A stretch of 64,000 bases of DNA, from positions 3,060,501-3,124,500 of the forward strand of contig NZ_QTJP01000001.1 of NCBI RefSeq assembly GCF_003391115.1. Direction: 5' to 3'. This DNA is from Sphingomonas crusticola. GTDB taxonomy: Bacteria > Pseudomonadota > Alphaproteobacteria > Sphingomonadales > Sphingomonadaceae. Below, piece by piece: positions 26,005 to 36,500 of this stretch. The first letter of the stretch is position 1. Each line of letters begins with the position of its first letter. Position numbers and translations under genes: made by a program. The notes below the pieces were generated by a model, which saw nothing but the letters and a program-made list of their open reading frames with translations, did not search any database and was not told the origin of the DNA.

Positions 26005-26682
26005 CTACCGGTCGGCCTCGAACTTTTCGATCACCCACGTCTCCGCATGCGCGCCATCCACCCATTCCTGCATGAACGGGTGCGCCAGTACGCGCCGGCA
26101 ATAATCGCGCGCGAACTCCGGCACGGCCAGGCTGTATGTGGTGAAGCGCGTCGTCACCGGCGCATACATGATGTCGGCCGCGCCGAACTCCCCGAACAGG
26201 AAATCGCCCCCATCGTTACCGGTGTGGCCGCCGAAGCGGGTCAGCGCCCGGTCCCACAACTGGACGATCCGATCGACATTGGCTTGCGCGCCGGCGCCGA
26301 TCGCCTTGGTCGGGAAAATCTTGCGGAAGTTGGTCGGGCATTCGCTGCGGAGATCGACGAAGCCGGCATGCATCTCGCTCGCGATCGAGCGGGCGAAGGC
26401 GCGCGCGGCCGGATCGGCGGGCCAGAAGCGCTCAGCCCCCACCTTGTCGGCGAGCGTGTCGATGATGGCGAGGCTTTCCCACACCGCGACATCGCCGTCC
26501 CACAGCAACGGCACCTTGCCCGCCGACGGCGCGAGATCGGGCTGCTGGCGGCGTGCGGGCCAGGCCTCGTCATAGAGCGAGACGACCTCCTCCGTGAACG
26601 GCAGCCCGGATTGCTTGACCGCGAGCCAGCCGCGCAGCGACCAGGAAGAATAGGCTTTGTTGCCGATGATGAGCTTGAGCAT
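26005..26682 (-). CDS. Glutathione S-transferase family protein
   Basis: A 225-residue GST. Thioredoxin-like N-domain has KAYSSWSLRGWLAVKQSG (catalytic Ser region) and GKVPLLWDGDVAVWESLAI (cis-Pro and glutathione-binding ES). All-helical C-domain includes FLFGEFGAADIMYAP. Cytoplasmic; the substrate class is uncertain. It is followed by a hairpin repeat region on the engB side. Confidence 0.9.
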   Translation of the reverse strand: MLKLIIGNKAYSSWSLRGWLAVKQSGLPFTEEVVSLYDEAWPARRQQPDLAPSAGKVPLLWDGDVAVWESLAIIDTLADKVGAERFWPADPAARAFARSIASEMHAGFVDLRSECPTNFRKIFPTKAIGAGAQANVDRIVQLWDRALTRFGGHTGNDGGDFLFGEFGAADIMYAPVTTRFTTYSLAVPEFARDYCRRVLAHPFMQEWVDGAHAETWVIEKFEADR

Positions 26683-26725
26683 GGCCGCGCGATAATGCGG
26701 GCTTGGGGCAGCCGCAACCGCACAC

Positions 26726-26818
26726 CGTCACCCGGACCGGTTCCGGGGTCCACCGGGCCGCGCAATCGACGCCCGTGGGGACGGCGGACGGTGGATGCCG
26801 GGACAAGCCCGGCATGAC
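26726..26818. repeat. Intergenic hairpin repeat element of the sphingomonad/caulobacter type
   Basis: Two hairpins in a GC-rich stretch. The first has CCCGGA / TCCGGG arms (26731-26747). The second has an 8-bp stem ATGCCGGG (26795-26802) and CCCGGCAT (26808-26815) with an ACAAG loop. The wording (CACCCGGACC.GGTCC and GTGGATGCCGGGACAAG) is that of short intergenic repeats scattered in alphaproteobacterial genomes. It lies between the GST start and the engB stop and may act as a transcription terminator for engB. Confidence 0.6.
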
Positions 26819-26820
26819 AT

Positions 26821-27471
26821 TCAGTTCAGAATCGCTTCCAGCACCGCCGCACGCAGTTCGGCGATGCCGCCGCCCTTTTCGCTCGAGGTGGAGATGATGT
26901 CCGGATGGGCGGCGCCATGCTTGCGCGCCTCGGCGGCGGTGGACGCCTGGACGGCCGCCAGCTCGGATGCCTTGATCTTGTCGGCCTTGGTCAGGACCAG
27001 CCGGTAGGAGACGGCGGCCTTGTCCAGCATCTCCATCACCTCGCGGTCGACATCCTTCACGCCGTGGCGGCTGTCGATCAGGACCAGCGCGCGCTTCAAC
27101 GTGGCGCGGCCGCGCAGGAAGTCGTTCACCAGGAAGCGCCATTTGCGCACCACATCCTTGGGCGCCTCGGCGAAGCCGTAACCCGGCATGTCGACCAATC
27201 GCATCCGCAGCGGCTCGCCGACATTGAAGAAGTTCAGCTCCTGCGTACGACCCGGCGTGTTGGACGTACGCGCCAGGCTGTTGCGGTTGGTCAGTGCGTT
27301 GAGCAGCGAGGATTTGCCGACATTGGAGCGGCCGGCAAATGCCACCTCCGGCACGTCCGCCTCGGGCAGGAATTCCAGCCCCGGCGCCGACTTCAGGAAG
27401 GTGACCGGCCCCGCGAACAATTTGCGCGCGGTCTCGGTCAGTTCCGTCCGGTCTTCGTCGAACTCGCTCAC
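26821..27471 (-). CDS. engB: Ribosome biogenesis GTP-binding protein EngB/YsxC (YihA)
   Basis: A 216-residue GTPase: G1 [10 protein letters not shown], switch [12 protein letters not shown]3 [14 protein letters not shown]4 LTKADKI. It assists large-subunit assembly. Start is GTG at 27471, sharing GTGA with the YidC stop; a longer ORF upstream runs through yidC in another frame and is false. It closes the rpmH-rnpA-yidD-yidC-engB series. Confidence 0.95.
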   Translation of the reverse strand: MSEFDEDRTELTETARKLFAGPVTFLKSAPGLEFLPEADVPEVAFAGRSNVGKSSLLNALTNRNSLARTSNTPGRTQELNFFNVGEPLRMRLVDMPGYGFAEAPKDVVRKWRFLVNDFLRGRATLKRALVLIDSRHGVKDVDREVMEMLDKAAVSYRLVLTKADKIKASELAAVQASTAAEARKHGAAHPDIISTSSEKGGGIAELRAAVLEAILN

Positions 27472-29168
27472 GGTGTCGGGTCGTCCTTCATCCCCGGCGT
27501 GCGCGAATACAGCCAATGCTGCTGCGCCAGGCTGAGCAGATTGTTGGCGACATAATAAAGCTGCAGCCCGGCCGCGAGCGGCGCGAAGAACAGCATCATC
27601 AGCCACGGCATGAACTTCATCACCTGCTGCTGCGCCGGGTCCATCTGCTGCGGGGAGAGCCGCATGGTCGCCCACATCGTCACACCGAGCGCGATCGCGA
27701 GCACGCCCAAATGCAGCATCGGCGGCGGCGTGAACGGCAGCAGGCCGAACAGGTTGATCGGGGTCAGCGGATCGGGCGCGGACAGATCCTGAATCCACAA
27801 TGTGAACGGCTGGTGGCGCATCTCGATCGACAGCATCAGCACTTTGTAGAGCGCGATGAAGATCGGCATCTGGATGAAGATTGGCAGACAGCCGCCGAGC
27901 GGGTTGATCTTCTCGGTCTTGTAGAGCTGCATCATCTCCTGCTGCAGCTTGGGCTTGTCGTCCTTGTAGCGCTCCTGCAGCACCTTCATCTTGGGCTGCA
28001 CCTTCCGCATCGACGCCATCGACGCGAACTGGCGCTGCGCCACCGGGAACAGCAAAGCGCGCACGATCACGGTCAGGCAGATGATGGCGACGCCGAAATT
28101 GCCGATATGGCGGAACAGCCAGTCGAGCAGGTAGAAGATCGGCTTCTCGAACCACACGAACCAGCCCCAGTCGATCGCGCGGTCGAAGCGGGCGATGCCG
28201 CTTGCCTCATAGGCATCGAGCACCGCCACTTCCTTGGCGCCCGCGAAGAAGCGCTGCTCGGCGGTGGCGGTTGCGCCCGGCTGGACGGTGACGGCCGGCG
28301 CGGCGACATCGGCCTGGTAGACCCCGCCCTCGCCGGCGCGGAAGCCGGCATCGACGCCCAGATTCTGCGCAGGCACAAGCGCCGTCTGCCAATATTTGTC
28401 GCCGAAGCCGATCCATCCGCCCGTCGTCTGAAAGCGCGTGCCCGCGGGCCCGGCCTTGTTCAGATCCTTGAAGCTGACGGAATAATCGGTCGACCCGTTG
28501 AACGCGCCGATCGGGCCGGTGTGCATCGTCCAGCTCGACGGATCCTTGGATTCGCCGACCCGGCTGACGAGACCGTAGGGCTTGAGCGCCAGCGCCCCCG
28601 GGCCGCTATTGGTTACGCTCTGACGGACACTGAACATGTAATTCTGGTCGATCGCGATCGCGATGCGGAAGAGCTGGCCCTGGCCGTTATTCCAGCTGAG
28701 CGTCACCGGCTTGGCCGGGGTGAGTTGTGCGCTGTCGGCCGTCCACACCGTGTCCGGGCCGGGCAGGGCGACGCCCTGGCCGCTCCAGCCGAACTGGGCG
28801 AAATAGGCATCGGGCGCGCCGCCCGGCGACAGCAGGCGCACCGGGGGCGAATTCTTGGCGATGGTCTCGCGGTGGCCGAGCAGGACGAGATCGTCGATCC
28901 GCGCGCCCTTGAGGTTGATCGAGCCCGCCAGCCGCGGCGTCGCGATCGTCACGCGCGGATTTTCGCGCAGCACGATGGCGCGGTCGCGGATTTTGTCAGG
29001 CTGGTTGGTCCGCGACTCCGGCGTCGGCAGCGGCACCTGCTTGCCCTCGACGATCTTGGTCGATTGCGGCGCGGCCGCCGGCAGATAGCGGCTCGACAGC
29101 CAGGTCCACGCCACGAACGCCAGCAGCGACAAGGCGATGGCGAGGATAAGATTGCGCTGGTTTGGCAC
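27468..29168 (-). CDS. yidC: Membrane protein insertase YidC
   Basis: A 566-residue insertase. N-terminal span (about 5-25), a large periplasmic beta-sandwich (about 50-350), then the five-helix insertase core beginning near [19 protein letters not shown], with conserved [20 protein letters not shown]. It inserts membrane proteins with or without SecYEG. GTG start at 29168. Its gene follows yidD by 21 bp and overlaps engB by 4 bases. Confidence 0.97.
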   Translation of the reverse strand: MPNQRNLILAIALSLLAFVAWTWLSSRYLPAAAPQSTKIVEGKQVPLPTPESRTNQPDKIRDRAIVLRENPRVTIATPRLAGSINLKGARIDDLVLLGHRETIAKNSPPVRLLSPGGAPDAYFAQFGWSGQGVALPGPDTVWTADSAQLTPAKPVTLSWNNGQGQLFRIAIAIDQNYMFSVRQSVTNSGPGALALKPYGLVSRVGESKDPSSWTMHTGPIGAFNGSTDYSVSFKDLNKAGPAGTRFQTTGGWIGFGDKYWQTALVPAQNLGVDAGFRAGEGGVYQADVAAPAVTVQPGATATAEQRFFAGAKEVAVLDAYEASGIARFDRAIDWGWFVWFEKPIFYLLDWLFRHIGNFGVAIICLTVIVRALLFPVAQRQFASMASMRKVQPKMKVLQERYKDDKPKLQQEMMQLYKTEKINPLGGCLPIFIQMPIFIALYKVLMLSIEMRHQPFTLWIQDLSAPDPLTPINLFGLLPFTPPPMLHLGVLAIALGVTMWATMRLSPQQMDPAQQQVMKFMPWLMMLFFAPLAAGLQLYYVANNLLSLAQQHWLYSRTPGMKDDPTP

Positions 29169-29189
29169 GACTGCTTCTAACCTTGAGGT

Positions 29190-29402
29190 CTAAGGAACCG
29201 GATCGACGCCGCACCCGCCCCAGGGGTGGCATCGCAACAGACGTTTGATCGCCAGCCACGAACCGGCGAGCGCCCCATAGCGCGACCATGCCTCGATCGC
29301 ATAGGCCGAGCAGGACGGCGTGAAACGGCAGGTCGGCGGGATCAGCCGGGAAGGGCCGATCTGCCAGGCGCGCGCGACCCAGATGAGCGGCCGGGCGATC
29401 AT
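29190..29402 (-). CDS. yidD: Membrane protein insertion efficiency factor YidD
   Basis: A 70-residue protein with [14 protein letters not shown] and [12 protein letters not shown], the full YidD signature with its Cys residues. An N-terminal amphipathic helix anchors it to the membrane. ATG at 29402 shares ATGA with the rnpA stop. It supports YidC-dependent insertion. Confidence 0.95.
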   Translation of the reverse strand: MIARPLIWVARAWQIGPSRLIPPTCRFTPSCSAYAIEAWSRYGALAGSWLAIKRLLRCHPWGGCGVDPVP

Positions 29403-29728
29403 CGTTGCGCCTTGGCCAAAGCCTTGCGCAACTCGCCGCCGAGCAGAGCATAATCCCGCTCGAGCCCGCCGGCACGGCCGATCATGACATGATCGGCACC
29501 GGCGGTCCCGGCTTCCGGCAGGATTTCGCGGGCGAGCGCCCGAAAGCGGCGCTTCATGCGATTGCGGATGACCGCGCCACCGATCTTCTTGGTGACCGTG
29601 AAACCGATGCCCATGGCTGGATCGTCATCCGCCCGCGAGCGCACGAGCAGCACGAAGCCGGGCATCGGCACGCGCTTGCCGGCATTGGCGGCGAGGAATT
29701 CGGAGCGCCGCACGAGACGGCGCAGCAC
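29399..29728 (-). CDS. rnpA: Ribonuclease P protein component
   Basis: About 109 residues; the key basic helix [22 protein letters not shown] (read in two halves: [22 protein letters not shown]) is the RNR motif that binds RNase P RNA. It matures tRNA 5' ends. The start is uncertain: GTG at 29728 keeps 14 bp to rpmH; GTG at 29713 begins at the conserved RRSEF. Overlaps yidD by 4 bases. Confidence 0.93.
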   Translation of the reverse strand: MLRRLVRRSEFLAANAGKRVPMPGFVLLVRSRADDDPAMGIGFTVTKKIGGAVIRNRMKRRFRALAREILPEAGTAGADHVMIGRAGGLERDYALLGGELRKALAKAQR

Positions 29729-29742
29729 CGGAGCGGTGTCGC

Positions 29743-29877
29743 TCAGGCGGAAAGCTTGATGCGGCCGCGCGCACGGCGAGCGGCGAGCACCTTGCGGCCG
29801 CCGACCGTCGCGGTGCGCGCACGGAAACCGTGGCGACGCTTGCGAACGAGGTTGCTCGGCTGAAAGGTCCGCTTCAT
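29743..29877 (-). CDS. rpmH: 50S ribosomal protein L34
   Basis: A 44-residue protein reading [20 protein letters not shown] and ending in [11 protein letters not shown], which is L34 over its whole length. ATG at 29877. First gene of the rnpA-yidD-yidC-engB block; dnaA is not next to it, as is usual in this order. Confidence 0.97.
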   Translation of the reverse strand: MKRTFQPSNLVRKRRHGFRARTATVGGRKVLAARRARGRIKLSA

Positions 29878-29903
29878 CGTCTGTATCCCTGGAACTGCAA
29901 TGC

Positions 29904-29929
29904 AAAAGGCCGCCGGACAAGCGGCGGCC
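29904..29929 (-). terminator. Rho-independent terminator upstream of rpmH
   Basis: A perfect 8-bp stem GGCCGCCG (29908-29915) and CGGCGGCC (29922-29929) with a GACAAG loop, followed on the minus strand by TTTTGC. It ends the transcript of the small membrane protein gene at 29968-30222, insulating rpmH. Confidence 0.75.
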
Positions 29930-29967
29930 GTCAAGGCCTGCGCCACTATGCGAGGATGGCCGCAAAG

Positions 29968-30222
29968 TCAATTCGTCTCAGTGGTCCACTTCCTCCGGCG
30001 CATTGCCTTGTCGCAGGCGCGACCGATCTTCGGCCAACGCCGCTTGAGCATGACATAGCGCCTCTTCGCCCAGCCCGAATTGCGGATCAGAAGGACCGCG
30101 CCCGCCGCGAACACGAAGATTCCGCCCGGCCCGGGAATCACCCCTACCAGGGGCGAGACCGCGATCAGCAGCCAGCCTAGTGCCATCAAGGCGACGCGCC
30201 AGCGTGAGCGGGGCTTTTCCAT
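29968..30222 (-). CDS. Small two-span membrane protein (PGPGW-like)
   Basis: An 84-residue protein. Two hydrophobic helices (ALMALGWLLIAVSPLVGVIPG and GIFVFAAGAVLLIRN) surround a PGPGG turn, as in the PGPGW family; the C-terminus is very basic (KRRYVMLKRRWPK...RRRK). ATG at 30222. Divergent from comM. No function known. Confidence 0.75.
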   Translation of the reverse strand: MEKPRSRWRVALMALGWLLIAVSPLVGVIPGPGGIFVFAAGAVLLIRNSGWAKRRYVMLKRRWPKIGRACDKAMRRRKWTTETN

Positions 30223-30389
30223 CCTCTGCACATGCGCATGGTGTGTTACTTGTGCAAGACCGCGGCCGGAAAGCAGTACCGCGTTCTGCGCATTTCGCGC
30301 CAGGGGGAGCCAGTAATACGGCGGCTCCGAAGCCCATTCCCAACTTTGCAAAAGCCGCTATGAAAGTGGAACAAACGGGGGGTGTAGCC

Positions 30390-31898
30390 TTGGTCGCACT
30401 GGTTTCGACAGTTGCCTTTCTCGGGCTTGAGGCACGTGCGGTCGAGGTGCAGGTGCAGGTCACGCCCGGTTTGCCCGCCTTCGTCGTGGTCGGGCTGGCC
30501 GACAAAGCGGTGGCGGAAAGCCGGGAGCGCGTACGCGGCGCCCTCAGCGCGATCGGCCTCTCGCTCCCGCCCAAACGGATCGTGGTGAATTTGTCGCCGG
30601 CGGATCTGCCCAAGGAAGGATCGCATTACGATTTGCCGATCGCGCTCGGCCTGTTGGGCGCGATGGGCGTGGTCGATGCCGAAACCTTGGCCGCGCATGT
30701 CGTGGTCGGCGAGCTGGGGCTGGATGGGAGGATTGCACCCACTCCGGGCGTCTTGCTGGCCGCTTTGCATGCGTCTGAGCGCGAACTGGGTCTGGTCTGC
30801 CCGGCGGCGCAAGGCCCGGAGGCGGCGTGGGCCGGATCGGTCGAGGTTGTTGCCGCACCGGATCTGATGGCGCTGCTCGACCATTTTCGCGGCGTGCGCC
30901 CCTTGCCCCAACCGGTGCCGGGCGAGGCGGAGGCACCCGGTTTCGGGCCGGATCTGGCGCAGGTTAAGGGCCAGGAGACCGCAAAGCGTGCACTGGAGAT
31001 TGCGGCGGCGGGCGGGCACAATCTGGTCATGGTGGGGCCGCCGGGTGCGGGCAAATCCCTGATGGCGGCATGCCTGCCGGGCATATTACCGGACCTGACG
31101 CCGGCGGAAGCACTGGAAGTCTCGATGGTGGCCAGTGTCGCCGGTCAGCTCGAAGGCGGGCGGCTGTCGCGCACGCGCCCGTTCCGCAGCCCGCATCATT
31201 CGGCGTCGATGGCGGCGCTGGTCGGCGGCGGCCTCAGGATCAAGCCGGGCGAGGTCAGTCTGGCGCATCTCGGCGTGCTGTTCCTCGACGAATTGCCCGA
31301 ATTCCAGCGGCCTGTACTGGATTCGCTGCGCCAGCCGCTGGAGACCGGCAAGGTCCAGGTCGCCCGCGCCAACGCCCACGTCACCTTTCCGGCACGGGTG
31401 CAATTGGTGGCGGCGATGAACCCATGTCGCTGCGGCCACCTCGGCGACGCGGCGCGCGCCTGCAGCCGCGCACCGCGCTGCGCGCAGGATTATCAGGCGC
31501 GCGTTTCCGGGCCGTTGCTCGACCGCATCGATCTCCATGTCGAGGTCGCGGCGGTGAGCGCCGCCGATCTCGTCTTGCCGCCGCCGGCGGAAGGCTCGGC
31601 CGAAGTGCGGGCGCGCGTGGAGGCGGCGCGCGCGGTCCAGACGGCGCGCTACGCGGCGCACGGCCTGCGCACCAATGCCGAGGTCGACGGCGACTTGCTG
31701 GAGGCGACCGCCACCCCGGACGAGCCCGGCCGCGCCTTGCTGGCGCAGGCCGCCGCCGCGATGGGCCTCTCGGCACGCGGCTACACCCGTGTGCTCCGCG
31801 TCGCGCGCACCATCGCCGATCTCGCCGGCGCGCAGGATGTGGGGCGGGTCCATATCGCCGAAGCGCTGAGCTATCGCTTGAGGCCGGTGGTCAATTAG
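30390..31898 (+). CDS. comM: YifB/ComM family Mg-chelatase-like AAA+ ATPase
   Basis: A 502-residue helicase-like protein. N-terminal Lon-like domain (VSTVAFLGLEARAVEVQVQV, NLSPADLPKEGSHYDLPIAL), then AAA+ core with Walker A VGPPGAGKS, Walker B LGVLFLDELPEF, AMNPCRCGHLGD Cys cluster and RPFRSPHHSAS, and C-terminal HTH-like region ending in IAEALSYRLRPVVN. ComM promotes branch migration during natural transformation. TTG at 30390 is preferred because GGGGGG lies 8 bases upstream and the family starts here; ATG at 30360 is the alternative. Confidence 0.93.
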   Translation: MVALVSTVAFLGLEARAVEVQVQVTPGLPAFVVVGLADKAVAESRERVRGALSAIGLSLPPKRIVVNLSPADLPKEGSHYDLPIALGLLGAMGVVDAETLAAHVVVGELGLDGRIAPTPGVLLAALHASERELGLVCPAAQGPEAAWAGSVEVVAAPDLMALLDHFRGVRPLPQPVPGEAEAPGFGPDLAQVKGQETAKRALEIAAAGGHNLVMVGPPGAGKSLMAACLPGILPDLTPAEALEVSMVASVAGQLEGGRLSRTRPFRSPHHSASMAALVGGGLRIKPGEVSLAHLGVLFLDELPEFQRPVLDSLRQPLETGKVQVARANAHVTFPARVQLVAAMNPCRCGHLGDAARACSRAPRCAQDYQARVSGPLLDRIDLHVEVAAVSAADLVLPPPAEGSAEVRARVEAARAVQTARYAAHGLRTNAEVDGDLLEATATPDEPGRALLAQAAAAMGLSARGYTRVLRVARTIADLAGAQDVGRVHIAEALSYRLRPVVN

Positions 31899-31920
31899 GG
31901 GCTCTGCCTGCAATCGCTGA

Positions 31921-33540
31921 TCAGCTGAACGCCTTGCGCCCTCGCTGAACCTCCATTCGATGCGACCCGGCAAGTCCGAGGTTGCGTGTCGCGACCGTCT
32001 GCATGAACAGCCATTCGCCCGTCACGCGCGCCGGTGTGACGTCGATCATCATGTAACCGCGCTGGCTGGTGTCGGCCCATTTCAGCTCGGGATTGCCCTC
32101 GACGAAGCCGCGCGCGACCGTCCTTGGGTCCGCCGCCATATCCTTCTCGATCCCGCTCGACGTCACGCCATGGCCGGCAAATTCGACGCCGGCAGGGCGG
32201 CCGTCCTCCACCAGCGAATAGGCCCAGGCATTATGGCTGTCGCCACTGAGCATCACGAGATCCGTGTCGGCATGCTGGGCGGCGGTCAGGAGCCGCGCGC
32301 GCGCGGCGGGATAGCCGTCCCAGCGGTCCATCCACATCGGCAGCCCGAGCGCCGCAGCGCGGACGTCATTGCGGTACGACAGGGCCTTCTTTGGGGTGAC
32401 GTCGGGGCGAAGCCAGCTGACCGCATCCGCCGGCATGCGGGTGCGGCCCATGATCGTTCCCATGCCGACCATCTGCCACGCGGTCTTTCCCGCCTGGCCC
32501 CTGAAGCCGTGAAACAGCCAGCTCTCCTGGGCGGTCCCAAGCATCGTCGCCGATGGGTCGTGCCATGCCCCGTCGCGGAAAGCGGCAATGGCGACATCCT
32601 CGTCGGGCGCGCCATAGACCGGGCCGAGGTCCGCCTGGTGCGTGCGCGCGAGCAGCCGGGACTCGGTGCGGTACAAGGTCGCCAGGCTGCCGATCTGATA
32701 GGCCTTCCACGGTTCCTCGGAGACGGGCATCCACTCGCGATAGACCTGCATCGCGGCGGCGCGGCGCGGATTCCAATCGCCCTCCTTGGCGGGCTGATGG
32801 TTCTGCGCGCCGCCCTCCCAGCTGTCGTTGGCGGATTCATGATCGTCCCACATCGCGACCACCGGCGCCATCTGGTGCAGCCGCTGCAGATCCGGGTCGG
32901 CGCGGTAACAGGCATAGCGCAGCCGGTAATCGGCGATCGCGATCATCTCGGTGGCCGGCGTCACGATGCGCCCCGGGACCTGACGGTCGCCCTCATGATC
33001 GGCGCCATATTCGTAGAGATAGTCGCCGACATGCATCCACAGGTCGAGGTCCGGACGCGCGGCGGCATGGCCGTAGGCGTTGAACCAGCCGAGCGGCATG
33101 TTGGAGCAGGAGAAGACCGCGACGCCGAAGCGGCGGACATCGCCCTCCGGCAGGGTCTTGGTCCGGCCGACCGGCGACATGCTGCCGTCCGGCGCGACGA
33201 AGCGATAATAATAGGTCGTGCCGGGCTTAAGCCCGTCGACCGTGATCTTGACGGTCCAGTCGCGATAGGCCCCGGTGCGTTCGGTGCCACCGGCGACGAT
33301 GCGCGTGAAGGCGGGATCCAGCGCGACCTCGGCCTGGAGGCGGGCCTCGCCGTCGACCGCGCCGGCCACATAGCGCGTCCACAGCAGCATGGAATCGGTG
33401 CCGGGCTCGCCGCTCGCGACATTGTGCGTGAAGCCGCGGGCGGTGAGCGCCTGCGCGAGCCCGGCCCCCGCCGGGAGCAGCAGCGCGCCGATGCCGAGCG
33501 CGCTGCCAACGACAAGGCGTCGCCGATCGATATCGATCAT
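31921..33540 (-). CDS. phoD: PhoD-type alkaline phosphatase/phosphodiesterase, Tat-exported
   Basis: A 539-residue metallophosphatase. The N-terminus IDRRRLVVGSALGIGALLLPAG is a twin-arginine signal. A fibronectin-like N-domain follows, then the catalytic domain with FSCSNMP, LDLWMHVGDYLYEYGAD, MWDDHESANDSWEGG and MLSGDSHNAWAY. PhoD enzymes use Ca and Fe and hydrolyse phosphodiesters and monoesters outside the cytoplasm. ATG at 33540 follows CGGAG. Last gene of an operon with the TBDR (26-bp gap) and the Ca-loop protein; it would release phosphate or a product taken up by the receptor. Confidence 0.93.
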   Translation of the reverse strand: MIDIDRRRLVVGSALGIGALLLPAGAGLAQALTARGFTHNVASGEPGTDSMLLWTRYVAGAVDGEARLQAEVALDPAFTRIVAGGTERTGAYRDWTVKITVDGLKPGTTYYYRFVAPDGSMSPVGRTKTLPEGDVRRFGVAVFSCSNMPLGWFNAYGHAAARPDLDLWMHVGDYLYEYGADHEGDRQVPGRIVTPATEMIAIADYRLRYACYRADPDLQRLHQMAPVVAMWDDHESANDSWEGGAQNHQPAKEGDWNPRRAAAMQVYREWMPVSEEPWKAYQIGSLATLYRTESRLLARTHQADLGPVYGAPDEDVAIAAFRDGAWHDPSATMLGTAQESWLFHGFRGQAGKTAWQMVGMGTIMGRTRMPADAVSWLRPDVTPKKALSYRNDVRAAALGLPMWMDRWDGYPAARARLLTAAQHADTDLVMLSGDSHNAWAYSLVEDGRPAGVEFAGHGVTSSGIEKDMAADPRTVARGFVEGNPELKWADTSQRGYMMIDVTPARVTGEWLFMQTVATRNLGLAGSHRMEVQRGRKAFS

Positions 33541-33566
33541 GGTGAATCTCCGTGGATGAAGCGGGG

Positions 33567-36500
33567 TTAGAAGGTCGCCTTGAGTGCGACGTTCCACATC
33601 GAACCGTAGATGCTGTATTGCTGAACCCGCGCACGCACGTTCGAATAGATGATGTCCGGCGCGTTGAAGATGTTGCGGCCGGCAATCTGGAACGACAGGT
33701 TCTTCGACGCCTTGTAGGTCGCGCTGATATTCCACAGCGTGCGATCCGTGTGGTACAGGATGCCGTTGTTCGCGGTCGTCGGCGTATTGCTGAGCGCGCT
33801 GGTCCGATATTTGGATTGGAAATTGCCCGTCAGCTGGAAGTCGATCGGGCCGCGCGCGTAGCGCACGCCCCAGTTCGCTGAATATTTTGGCAGGCTGACC
33901 CGCACGCCGTCTGGATCCACGAGCGTTGCCGAGCCGCGCAGCCCGAAGCCCTTGAGGATGCCGGGCAGGAAGACGAGCTGCTGGTCATATTCCACCGTCA
34001 GCCCATTGGTCTTGCTGACCCCCGGCTGGTTGATCGTGCTGACGAACGTGTAACCGCTGTAATCGCTCTGGTTATAGCCTGCATCTGCCGGATCGATGGT
34101 GATGCCGGTGACCTGCATGTCCTTGACGTCCAGGCGATAGACCGACACCCCGATGATTCCCGCCGGCTCCAGATAATATTGCAGGCTGGCATAATATTTC
34201 GTCGAGTGCTCGGGCTTGAGCAGCGGGTTGGGGACGGTCACAATCTGGGTGCTGTCGTTGACCGAAATGGCACCGCCCAGATTGCCGTAATCGGGACGCA
34301 GCACCGATTGGCTGAAGGCAAACTGCGCAACCAGATGGCGGTTGAAGTCATATTTGACGCCACCGCTCAGGAACCAATCGTCATAATTGCCGGTCTTCCA
34401 CAGCTGCTCGCCGTTATGATATTGATATTTCACGTAATCGACCGTTCCGGCCTTATATCCGGCGGCAAGGACCTCGCTCGCCGGGCGCGCCTGCGCGATC
34501 AGCGCGCCCTCGTGGGTTGCTTCGTAGCGCAGGCCGAGATCCAGCTTGAGCTTGCCCAGCTGACCCTGCAACTCGCCATAGCCGGCGGTAACCCGCTCCT
34601 TGACCTGCTTGTCGTTGAGATAGTCACGCTGCAGGTTGCCGACCGTGTCGGCCACGAAATATTCGGGGTGCTGCTGATACAGCGTCCAGGTCGCGTAATT
34701 GCTGTCGGAGCGCCAATGCTGGGCGTTTATATTGCCCGCATCGAAGCCGATTATCTTGAACTGGTAATTCTGATTGGCCGGGATGATCGATCCCGCCTGC
34801 GGGCCGACATAGTTGAAGAGATCGTACGAGCCCTCGTTGGTGTGCCAGTTGTTCGTGCGGATCTGGCCGCCTGCCAGGGCCGTCAACCGGAGCGCGCCGA
34901 CCTCGAACTTCCGGCGGATGTCGAGATTGCCGCTATATTGGTGGTCGACCGCATTGGACTCGGCGGTGCGGACGCTGTTGCTGACGGTTTTCCAGTTCGC
35001 CGGATCGCTCCAGTTCGGACCTGCGGTCTGCGTCAGCATATAGGCCGGAGAGGTCGACGCGTCGCGATCCAGCGTGAAGCCGATGCCGGAATCGTTGGTG
35101 TCGTCGCGCTGGAAGAAGCCCTTGCTGCCGTCCCGGAAATTATATTCCGAACTCGAATAAGAGCCGCGCAGAACCACGTTCCACCGGTCATCCTGATATT
35201 CGAGCTTGGGCAACAGGATCGCGGCCGGCGTACCGGCATAGCGATGTGAATATTGGGTGTTGACGTTGGTGTTGGTGCCGCTCGCGTTCACGACGATATG
35301 CGTCGGCGTCGAATCCGGCGTGGCGTAGCTTTTCGTCGTCGTGCCGAAGGTCAGATAGGTATATTGGTTGAAATATTCGACGTCGTAAAAAGAATAGCTG
35401 CCGCGCAGCGACAAGGCGAGGTTGTTGGAGAACTTATAATCGATCGCGGCATTGACCGCCTCGCGATGCGTGAACTTCGGCCCCGGCCGCCACATCACGC
35501 GATAGGGAATGACGGTGCCGTTGGTCAGGTAGGACCAATCGGTCTGGACCCGGTCTTGTTCGACATAATTGGCATTGTAGCTGGCACTCAGGGCAACGCC
35601 GAGGCGTCCGTCCAGGAAGACATCGGCAAAGCTGGCCTGCGCGGACGGAAAGACGGTGGAATGCTTCTTGTCGTCGGGCGCGTAGATCTTGCCGAAATGC
35701 GAATCCGACGTGCCGATCCCGCCGACCTGAAGCTGGAGCAGGCTCCGTTTCCGCTCGAAGGCATATTTGCTGACCAGATTGACCGAGCCGCCCGGTGCAT
35801 CCGCATCCATTCCGGCGGTCAGCGTATTGTTGAGTTCGATCCGCGAGATACCCGTGATCGACATCTGCTCGAACGAATTCTGGCGGCCGGCATTGTTGTT
35901 CGACGTCGCCGTCGCCATGCGCGCGCCGTCCAGCGTGAAGATCGAATATTTTGGATCGAGGCCGCCGATGCGCACGGCGTTGGTGTCGACCTCGACATAG
36001 TCGAGCGAGATGCCGGGCATGTTCTTGAGGAACTCGCCCACGTCGCCCATCGTCAGCGCGCCGAAATTGTCGGCATCGACGGCGGTGACCGCGTTCAAGG
36101 CGGAACGCCGCTTCATCAGCGCAGCTGCCTGGCCGCCGCGCGCGCCCACGACCGTGACCTCCTGATGATCGTCGCCCTCGGCGCCGAAGGCCAGGGGTTT
36201 CATATCGGCCTCGATCGTCGCCGCCTGCCCGGCGACGACATCGGCGGTGGTCCGCACATCCTCCAGGCCGGTATAGCGCACCACGATGACGGCGCTGCCC
36301 GCCGGGACGTCGGTGATGCTGAAGCGCCCGCTTTCATCCGTATATGTGATGCTGGTCGAGCCATCGAGGCGGACCTCCGCATTGCGCAGATATTGGCCGG
36401 TGACGCTGTTGACTACCTGTCCGCGGATGGTGCCGGTGCCGCCGGTGCGCGCGCGGTCGCCGCCTACGGATGCGCGCTCGGAACGAAGCGTTACGACCGT

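Noticed and set aside
27472-28155. N-terminal extension of engB
   Set aside because: It lies inside yidC out of frame; the GTG at 27471 with GTGA overlap is the natural start.
27516-29180. 554-residue open frame on the plus strand
   Set aside because: Exactly opposite yidC; no domain pattern, extreme Arg/His/Glu/Leu bias.
31960-33570. 536-residue plus-strand frame opposite phoD
   Set aside because: Shadow of the PhoD gene; no recognisable protein features.
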